DNA of 17,413 nt from Firmicutes bacterium UBA5473 (GTDB lineage: Bacteria; Bacillota; DTU084): NCBI GenBank assembly GCA_002427165.1, contig DIQB01000121.1, forward strand, positions 1-17,413, read 5' to 3'. A program made the translations under genes and the position numbers. Below the pieces are notes generated by a model. It was given only the letters and a program-made list of their open reading frames with translations. It searched no databases and was not told the origin of the DNA. Positions 11,185 to 17,413 of the stretch are shown piece after piece (within the stretch, counting starts at the first letter, position 1; every line of letters starts with the position of its first letter).

Positions 11185-13137
11185 ATGGGAGAATTTAAAC
11201 TCACAGCCCCATACAAGCCCACAGGAGATCAGCCAAAGGCCATCTCCCAGCTGGTAGCGGGGCTAGCTGAAAACAAAAAACACCAGATCCTCCTGGGCGT
11301 AACAGGCTCGGGCAAAACCTACACCATGGCCAATGTCATAGCCCAGGTGCAGCGCCCTGCCCTAATCATCGCCCATAACAAAACCTTAGCTGCACAACTG
11401 TGCAGCGAATTCCAAGAATTCTTTCCCCATAACGCTGTCCATTACTTCGTCAGCTACTATGATTACTACCAACCAGAAGCATACATCGCACGCACTGATA
11501 CCTATATTGAAAAAGACGCAACCCTCAATGAAGAAATAGACAGACTCAGGCACGCCGCCACAAGCGCCCTTTTCCAGCGCAGAGACGTGATCATCGTAGC
11601 CAGCGTCTCCTGTATCTATGGCTTAGGATCTCCTGAGGATTACCAAGAAATGACCCTAGAGCTTCAACGTGGCGAGGAGCGAACCCAAGAGGAGATCTTA
11701 AAGAGACTTGTGGAAATCCACTACCAACGAAATGACGTAGGCTTTCAGCGCAGCACCTTCAGAGTCCGGGGAGATAGCATCGATATCATCCCCGCCAACA
11801 GCGAACTTGCCATCAGAATCGAACAATTCGGCGATGAAGTAGAGAGATTATGTCAGGTAGACGCCTTAACTGGCGAGGTACTGGGCGAAATGGACCAGAT
11901 CACAATCTACCCCGGTACCCACTACATCACAAACCAGGACAAGCTCAAAGAGGCCATCGAAAATATCGCCACGGAACTCGAAGAGCGACTGAAATATTTC
12001 AAAGAACGGGGCCAACTTTTAGAGGCACAGAGACTGGAGCAGCGCACCAGATATGATCTGGAGATGCTAATGCAGCTGGGATACTGCACAGGCATCGAAA
12101 ACTACTCCCGTCATCTAACAGGCAGAGCACCAGGAGCGCCCCCAGCCACCTTGATTGACTATTTTCCTAAAGACTTTTTACTGTTTATAGACGAATCCCA
12201 TGTCACCATCCCCCAAGTTAGGGCCATGTATGCAGGGGACAGATCCAGAAAAGAAACACTGGTCAAGCACGGCTTTCGCCTGCCCTCGGCTTTCGATAAC
12301 AGACCTTTGGTTTTTGACGAATTTGAGCAGCTAGTGGGACAGGCCATCTATGTCTCGGCCACCCCAGCTGCCTATGAACTAGAACATCAACAGCAGATCG
12401 TAGAGCAGATCATCCGGCCCACGGGATTATTGGATCCCGAGGTGGAAGTGAGGCCTGTGAAGGGACAGGTTGACGACCTGCTAGGGGAGATCCGAAAGCG
12501 TACAGAAAAAGAAGAGCGGGTGCTGGTCACAACTCTCACCAAAAAAATGTCAGAAGACCTCACAGAATACCTCAAAGAGATGGGAGTGAGGGTGAGGTAT
12601 TTGCATTCTGAGGTGGAGACACTGGAGCGCATTGAGATCTTGCGAGATCTGCGCCTGGGCGTCTTCGATGTCCTGGTGGGGATTAACTTGCTCCGAGAGG
12701 GCCTTGATTTGCCAGAGGTGACACTGGTGGCAATCTTGGATGCAGACAAAGAAGGTTTTCTCCGCTCTGAAACCTCACTTGTACAAACAATCGGCCGCGC
12801 AGCGAGAAACGTCCGTGGCAAGGTGATCATGTATGGCGATGTGATCACAAATTCCATGCAGAAGGCAATAGACGAGACAGAGCGCAGACGGAAAATCCAA
12901 ATCGCATACAACCAGGAGCATAACATCACCCCCCAAACAATTAAAAAAGCGGTTCGGGGAATTACAGATCAGCTCCGGGAGGAAAAAACTACAGTTGAGC
13001 TCTTGCCTGTGGATGAGGCCTTGCGCAAGATCAAGGACTTAGAGAAGAAGATGCAACAGGCTGCCCAAGATCTAGAATTTGAAAAAGCAGCAGCAATGCG
13101 GGATCAGATCAGAGAATTGAGGAAAATGGTTGTATAG
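11185..13137 (+). CDS. uvrB: Excinuclease ABC subunit B (UvrB)
   Basis: UvrB is the damage-verifying helicase-like subunit that UvrA loads on DNA and that recruits UvrC. At 650 residues it has normal length. Walker A is GVTGSGKT (38-45). The beta-hairpin region that inserts at the lesion follows (YYDYYQPEAYIARTDTYIEK). DESH (336-339) is Walker B. Helicase motif VI is QTIGRAARN. A C-terminal UVR motif (about 612-650, EFEKAAAMRDQIRELRKM) binds UvrC. ATG at 11185 is preferred over GTG at 11176 because AGGTG at 11174-11178 is then properly spaced and MGEFKLTAPYKPTGDQPKAI matches the family N-terminus. uvrA follows after 11 bases with its own GGAAGGA site. Confidence 0.98.
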   Translation: MGEFKLTAPYKPTGDQPKAISQLVAGLAENKKHQILLGVTGSGKTYTMANVIAQVQRPALIIAHNKTLAAQLCSEFQEFFPHNAVHYFVSYYDYYQPEAYIARTDTYIEKDATLNEEIDRLRHAATSALFQRRDVIIVASVSCIYGLGSPEDYQEMTLELQRGEERTQEEILKRLVEIHYQRNDVGFQRSTFRVRGDSIDIIPANSELAIRIEQFGDEVERLCQVDALTGEVLGEMDQITIYPGTHYITNQDKLKEAIENIATELEERLKYFKERGQLLEAQRLEQRTRYDLEMLMQLGYCTGIENYSRHLTGRAPGAPPATLIDYFPKDFLLFIDESHVTIPQVRAMYAGDRSRKETLVKHGFRLPSAFDNRPLVFDEFEQLVGQAIYVSATPAAYELEHQQQIVEQIIRPTGLLDPEVEVRPVKGQVDDLLGEIRKRTEKEERVLVTTLTKKMSEDLTEYLKEMGVRVRYLHSEVETLERIEILRDLRLGVFDVLVGINLLREGLDLPEVTLVAILDADKEGFLRSETSLVQTIGRAARNVRGKVIMYGDVITNSMQKAIDETERRRKIQIAYNQEHNITPQTIKKAVRGITDQLREEKTTVELLPVDEALRKIKDLEKKMQQAAQDLEFEKAAAMRDQIRELRKMVV

Positions 13138-13148
13138 GAAGGATAAAT

Positions 13149-15992
13149 ATGAACGATAAAATCATCATCAAAGGCGCAAGACAGCATAATCTTAAAAGCA
13201 TCGACCTTGAACTACCAAGGGAGAAAATGATCGTGATCACAGGCCTCAGTGGCTCGGGAAAATCCTCCCTGGCCTTTGACACCATCTATGCAGAGGGTCA
13301 GAGGAGATACGTAGAATCCCTCTCATCATACGCCAGACAATTTTTAGGGCAGATGCAAAAACCAGACGTGGATTTCATCGAAGGCCTTTCCCCTGCCATC
13401 TCAATCGATCAGAAGACCACCTCCCACAACCCTAGATCCACTGTGGGCACAGTAACTGAGATCTACGACTACCTGCGTCTATTGTATGCAAGGGTGGGGC
13501 ATGTCCACTGCTACAAATGTGGCCTCCCCATCAGCCAACAGACAGTGGAGCAGATCGTGGACCAAATCTTGTCATTGCCCCAGGGCGCCAGAATCGTGAT
13601 TTTAGCGCCTCTGGTTCGAGGGAGAAAAGGTGAGTTCAAAAAATTATTAGATGAAATCAGGCGCGATGGCTACGTACGTGTACGCCTGGATGGGGAGACC
13701 TATGCGCTAGATGAGGTGCCCCAGATCGATAAGAACAAAAAGCATGATTTAGAGGTGGTTGTGGATCGGATTGTAGTGCGGCCCGAATCCGCCAGGCGCC
13801 TGGCGGATTCCCTGGAAACAGCCCTCTCATTGGCCGATGGTATGGCCTTGGTTAATGTGGTGGAAAAAAATGAAGATCTAGTCTTCAGCCAAAAATTCGC
13901 CTGCCCCCAATGCGGGATCAGCATTGAGGAGCTAAGCCCGAGAATGTTCTCCTTCAACAACCCCTTCGGTGCCTGTCCCGAGTGCGACGGATTAGGACAA
14001 AAGCTAGCTGTGGATCCAGAATTGGTCCTGGCACCAAGTCTGTCTTTGGCCCAAGGGGCAATTGTCCCCTGGCAGGATAGCAAAAGCAATTGGTTCATGG
14101 GGATCATCGGAGGCCTGGCTGAGAAATATAAGATTGATTTGAATACACCTGTGGAAAAATTGTCTCAAGAGGCCATAGATATTCTTCTGCACGGCACCCG
14201 TGGTGAGAAGGTTGGCTTCAACTATAAGAGCACGCAAACTGGCAGAGTTGGCTTCTATGAGGTGCCCTTCGAGGGTATTATCCGCAACCTAGAGCGCAGA
14301 CACAGGGAGACCCAGTCTGATTGGGCCCGCTCGGAAATTGAGCGTTTCATGACCAGCAAGCCCTGTGCAGCCTGCCGAGGTTTGAGGCTGCGGCCAGAGA
14401 GCCTGGCTGTAACTGTAGGGGACCGCTCAATTGTGGAGCTTACCGCCATGAGCATCCGGGATACCTTGAGCTTTTTTGAAAACCTCAAGTTTACCGAAAG
14501 AGAGGCTATGATCGGCAGTCGAGTAATCCGGGAGATCCGGGAACGATTAGGCTTTTTGGTGAATGTAGGTCTGGACTACCTCACGCTGGATCGGAAAGCC
14601 AACACCTTATCCGGAGGTGAGGCCCAGCGGATCCGCCTGGCCACCCAGATCGGATCAAGCCTTGTGGGAGTATTATATATCTTAGACGAGCCCTCGATTG
14701 GCCTCCACCAACGGGATAATGCACGGCTGTTGACCACCTTAAAAAAGCTCCGGGATCTAGGTAACACAGTGCTGGTTGTGGAGCACGACGAGGAGACCAT
14801 GCTGGAGTCTGACTATATTGTGGACATCGGCCCTGGTGCTGGCACCCACGGGGGAGAGGTTGTGGTGGCAGGGGAGCTAGAGGAGGTAAAAGCCTGCGAA
14901 AGCTCCATCACCGGCCAGTACCTCAGCGGTAAAAAGCAAGTGCCCCTGCCCACAACAAGGCGGCAGCCTAACGGCAAAAGCATCAAGATTCTTGGGGCTA
15001 GGGAACACAACCTCAAAGAAATTGATGTTCAGATTCCCTTAGGGCTCTTCGTCTGCATCACAGGTGTCTCGGGATCTGGCAAGAGCACCCTGGTAAATGA
15101 GATCCTCTATCCGGCCCTGGCCCGGAAGCTCCATTTCGCAAGGAGCCTGCGGCCTGGGGACCACAATAAAATAGAGGGGATAGAGAATTTAGATAAGGTG
15201 ATCAATATTGATCAGTCCCCTATCGGCAGAACCCCAAGGTCTAATCCTGCCACCTATACTGGGGTTTTCGACGACATTCGGGCAGTTTTTGCCGAGACCC
15301 AGGAATCCAAAATGCGGGGCTACAAGGCAGGCCGCTTTAGCTTCAACCTCAAAGGTGGACGCTGCGAGGCCTGTCAGGGCGATGGGATCATCAAAATCGA
15401 GATGCACTTTTTACCGGATATCTATGTGCCCTGCGAGATCTGCAAAGGCAAACGCTATAATAGAGAGACTCTAGAGGTAAAATACAAGGGCAAAACCATC
15501 AGCGATGTCCTCCAGATGCGGGTGGAGGAGGCATTGGACTTTTTCGGTGCCCTCCCTAAAATTGAACGGCGGCTTCGCACCTTGTACGAGGTGGGCCTAG
15601 GCTATATTCGCCTAGGGCAGTCAGCCACCACCCTCTCCGGTGGTGAGGCCCAGCGGGTGAAGCTAGCTACAGAGCTGAGCCGGCGCAGCAATGGCAAGAC
15701 TTTATATATCCTCGATGAGCCCACAACAGGCCTTCACTTTGAGGATGTAGCAAAGTTACTTGAGGTTTTAAATAAGCTAGTGGCAGCAGGCGACACAGTC
15801 CTTGTGATCGAACACAATCTAGATGTGATCAAATCCGCAGATTACCTCATCGATCTTGGGCCTGAAGGGGGAGAGCGGGGCGGCAGCATTGTTGCCACAG
15901 GCACTCCTGAGGAGGTAGCGGAAAACAGTCACTCCTACACAGGTCAGTTTCTAGCAAAGTTATTGGGGGGGAGGACAGAGGCAAGTGGATGA
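13149..15992 (+). CDS. uvrA: Excinuclease ABC subunit A (UvrA)
   Basis: UvrA is the dimeric ABC-type ATPase that finds damaged DNA and loads UvrB. The 947-residue protein has two nucleotide-binding halves: Walker A GLSGSGKSS (about 32-40) and GVSGSGKST (about 639-647), with signatures TLSGGEAQRIRLA and TLSGGEAQRVKLA followed by LDEPSIGLH and LDEPTTGLH. Zinc modules are visible as CPQC...CPEC in the first half and CEAC...CEIC in the second. Extra CYKC and CAAC pairs also occur, the latter typical of the family. The ATG has GGAAGGA at a good distance. The gene overlaps uvrC by eight bases. A perfect 26-base palindrome lies in its first half (13785-13810), in frame and without disturbing the expected protein pattern. 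Confidence 0.98.
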   Translation: MNDKIIIKGARQHNLKSIDLELPREKMIVITGLSGSGKSSLAFDTIYAEGQRRYVESLSSYARQFLGQMQKPDVDFIEGLSPAISIDQKTTSHNPRSTVGTVTEIYDYLRLLYARVGHVHCYKCGLPISQQTVEQIVDQILSLPQGARIVILAPLVRGRKGEFKKLLDEIRRDGYVRVRLDGETYALDEVPQIDKNKKHDLEVVVDRIVVRPESARRLADSLETALSLADGMALVNVVEKNEDLVFSQKFACPQCGISIEELSPRMFSFNNPFGACPECDGLGQKLAVDPELVLAPSLSLAQGAIVPWQDSKSNWFMGIIGGLAEKYKIDLNTPVEKLSQEAIDILLHGTRGEKVGFNYKSTQTGRVGFYEVPFEGIIRNLERRHRETQSDWARSEIERFMTSKPCAACRGLRLRPESLAVTVGDRSIVELTAMSIRDTLSFFENLKFTEREAMIGSRVIREIRERLGFLVNVGLDYLTLDRKANTLSGGEAQRIRLATQIGSSLVGVLYILDEPSIGLHQRDNARLLTTLKKLRDLGNTVLVVEHDEETMLESDYIVDIGPGAGTHGGEVVVAGELEEVKACESSITGQYLSGKKQVPLPTTRRQPNGKSIKILGAREHNLKEIDVQIPLGLFVCITGVSGSGKSTLVNEILYPALARKLHFARSLRPGDHNKIEGIENLDKVINIDQSPIGRTPRSNPATYTGVFDDIRAVFAETQESKMRGYKAGRFSFNLKGGRCEACQGDGIIKIEMHFLPDIYVPCEICKGKRYNRETLEVKYKGKTISDVLQMRVEEALDFFGALPKIERRLRTLYEVGLGYIRLGQSATTLSGGEAQRVKLATELSRRSNGKTLYILDEPTTGLHFEDVAKLLEVLNKLVAAGDTVLVIEHNLDVIKSADYLIDLGPEGGERGGSIVATGTPEEVAENSHSYTGQFLAKLLGGRTEASG
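13785..13810. repeat. Perfect 26-base palindrome inside uvrA
   Basis: The left arm GAATCCGCCAGGC (13785-13797) is followed at once by its exact reverse complement (13798-13810), with no spacer. It encodes part of ESARRLADS, and the same nine residues can be read on the opposite strand. Symmetry stops at C13784/C13811. In single strands it could form a 10-11 pair hairpin. No second copy was noticed in the window. Confidence 0.9.
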
Positions 15993-17413
15993 GGAGAAGC
16001 TCAAAAAGCTTCCAGACAGACCCGGAGTCTATCTGATGAAAAACCAGCAGGGGAAGGTTATTTATGTGGGCAAGGCTATTTCCCTGAAGCGTCGCGTCCG
16101 CTCCTATTTCCAAAAGCAGGACCATGCTCCCAAAGTCCAGGCCATGGTGGAGCGGATCCATGATTTTGAATGTATCATCACAGACTCAGAACTGGAAGCT
16201 CTGATCTTGGAGTGTAACCTAATCAAACAGTACGCTCCCTGGTACAATATTCAGCTCCGTGATGATAAGTCCTACCCTTATATCAAGGTCACCATGGAAG
16301 AACGTTTTCCCAGGATCTTCTCCACTCGCCGTCCCCAAAGGGACGGCTCCCGCCTCTTTGGCCCCTTTGTGGATACAGCAGCTGTCAATTCCACCTTGTC
16401 CTTTTTAAGAAAGCTCTTTCCCCTGCGCACCTGTCGCAAGAATCTCGAGGGGGAGCTAGAACACAGGCCCTGTCTCAACTACCACATCAAGCGTTGCCTT
16501 GCGCCTTGCGCAGGCAAGATCACCCAGGAAGAATACAGGCAGCTGGTGGAAGCTGCCTGCAAGGTGCTAGAGGGCAAAGATGAGGAAGTAATCGAGGAGC
16601 TCAAGGCGCAGATGAAGCAGGCGGCCTCAAGGCTCGATTTCGAGCGTGCAGCCCTCTTGCGAGATCGGATCGAAGATCTGAAAACCGTCACTGAAAAGCA
16701 GAAGATGGAGGCAGGGGATAATGCGGATCGGGACGTACTGGGCATGGCCTGTCAGGATAACCTCTGCTCCCTTCAAGTATTCATCTTTCGGGGTGGCAAG
16801 CTTATTGGCAGGCAACATTTTTCAGTGCCCCTAGAGGCACAGCTTGCAGATACAGGTGGCGAGATTATCGCAGCCTTCCTCAAACAATACTATAGCAAAG
16901 CCACGACGATCCCCCAAGAAATCCTTTTGCCCTGCCAGGCAGAGGAACAAGATTTGATAGAAAGGTGGCTAGGAGAGCTTAAAGGCAAAAAAGTACGGCT
17001 GCATCTGCCCCAGCGGGGCGAGAAAAAGCGGCTGGTGGAACTGGCCACCCGCAATGCTGACTATGCTCTCCGGGAGGCCATCTTAGCCCGGGAGCAGCAA
17101 GAAAATAGGCCCAAGTGGGCCCTAGAGCAGCTGGCAGAGGTCTTGAAACTTGAGGAGCCACCCCAGCGGATCGAAGCTTTCGATATCTCAAATATCCAGG
17201 GCACGGATCCTGTGGCCTCTATGGTGGTCTTTATAGGGGGGGGGCCGGCGAAAGCTGAGTATCGCCGCTTCAAGCTGAAAACACCTGGCCCCAATGATTA
17301 TGCCATGATGGAAGAGGTGATTCGCCGTCGCTTTAAACGAGGCCTTCTGGAGAGGCAGGAGGGCGGCGGCAAATTTGCCGTCTTCCCAGATCTAGTTGTG
17401 ATTGATGGCGGAG
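15985..17413 (+). CDS. uvrC: Excinuclease ABC subunit C (UvrC), 3' partial
   Basis: UvrC makes both incisions around a lesion bound by UvrB. The gene runs off the right edge after 476 codons. The GIY-YIG nuclease domain for the 3' cut is at about residues 12-90 (RPGVYLMKNQQGKVIYVGKA). Cys150, Cys163, Cys171 and Cys175 show the X12-X7-X3 spacing of the iron-sulfur-binding cysteines known in UvrC (X11-X7-X3 in E. coli). A UVR motif (DFERAALLRDRIEDLK) that contacts UvrB is present at about 214-230. FDISN with Asp400 begins the RNase H-like domain for the 5' cut, and VIDGG is at the edge. The helix-hairpin-helix end is missing only because the window stops. GTG at 15985 is chosen as start because it overlaps the uvrA stop by eight bases, has GGGAGG upstream, and gives a family-like N-terminus (KLKKLPDRPGVYLM). 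Confidence 0.96.
   Translation, partial: MDEEKLKKLPDRPGVYLMKNQQGKVIYVGKAISLKRRVRSYFQKQDHAPKVQAMVERIHDFECIITDSELEALILECNLIKQYAPWYNIQLRDDKSYPYIKVTMEERFPRIFSTRRPQRDGSRLFGPFVDTAAVNSTLSFLRKLFPLRTCRKNLEGELEHRPCLNYHIKRCLAPCAGKITQEEYRQLVEAACKVLEGKDEEVIEELKAQMKQAASRLDFERAALLRDRIEDLKTVTEKQKMEAGDNADRDVLGMACQDNLCSLQVFIFRGGKLIGRQHFSVPLEAQLADTGGEIIAAFLKQYYSKATTIPQEILLPCQAEEQDLIERWLGELKGKKVRLHLPQRGEKKRLVELATRNADYALREAILAREQQENRPKWALEQLAEVLKLEEPPQRIEAFDISNIQGTDPVASMVVFIGGGPAKAEYRRFKLKTPGPNDYAMMEEVIRRRFKRGLLERQEGGGKFAVFPDLVVIDGG

Noticed and set aside
12387..12929. 180-residue frame on the - strand within uvrB
   Set aside because: It is antisense to conserved UvrB motifs, with low-complexity Ser/Arg content, and is explained as a shadow.
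15596..15616. CCTAGGC / GCCTAGG inverted repeat in uvrA
   Set aside because: A seven-pair stem inside conserved coding sequence is expected by chance at this length and has no T-tract.
15996..16012. GAAGCT-CAAAA-AGCTTC hairpin just after the uvrC start
   Set aside because: A six-pair stem with no further support; it could affect uvrC translation slightly but is not distinguishable from chance.

Overview
The window looks like a chromosomal segment of a motile Gram-positive bacterium of the Firmicutes, most likely a Clostridia-type lineage (Peptococcaceae-like). I cannot name a species. The grounds are the gene order flgL - DUF6470 - fliW - csrA - hag, which is the Bacillus subtilis order, the use of FliW/CsrA control of flagellin, strong AGGAGG-type ribosome binding sites with frequent GTG/TTG starts, and a uvrB-uvrA-uvrC operon. 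All recognisable genes lie on the + strand. I saw no tRNA, rRNA, CRISPR array, insertion sequence or phage gene.

Region 1 (1-469) is the 3' end of a metallo-beta-lactamase-fold protein resembling the C-terminal domain of ComEC. Region 2 (about 470-3650) is a late flagellar block. A near-perfect sigma-28 (sigma-D) promoter precedes flgL, which is followed by a DUF6470 protein, fliW and csrA with 0-3 base gaps or an overlap. A weaker sigma-28-like promoter lies at the end of csrA. It would give flagellin (hag) a leader of about 100 bases carrying a small hairpin with AGGA in its loop, 18 bases before the GGA of the ribosome binding site. This is the arrangement expected of a two-site CsrA target, so FliW, CsrA and flagellin probably form the known homeostatic loop. 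A perfect 20-base palindrome after hag looks like its terminator.

Region 3 (3669-7452) is an AT-rich pair of carbohydrate-modification genes between hag and fliD: a GT2-TPR protein and a methyltransferase-GT2 fusion. Position and content suggest a flagellin glycosylation island. Region 4 (7456-11119) begins with a consensus sigma-28 promoter inside a 61-base gap and runs fliD - flaG - fliS - small winged-helix protein - FliT/FlgN-like chaperone. It ends at a strong intrinsic terminator. Just before that terminator is a short in-frame copy of the chaperone's C-terminus, apparently a gene relic.

Region 5 (11139-17413) is the nucleotide excision repair operon: uvrB, uvrA and uvrC (cut by the window edge). 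uvrA contains a perfect 26-base palindrome in its coding sequence.

Together the flagellar part covers filament assembly (hook-filament junction, filament, cap), its chaperones (FliS, FliT-like), its translational control (FliW/CsrA), probable filament glycosylation, and one unassigned candidate regulator. The most unusual items are the winged-helix gene in the chaperone operon, the chaperone-tail relic, an EF-hand-like loop in FliD, and the uvrA palindrome.
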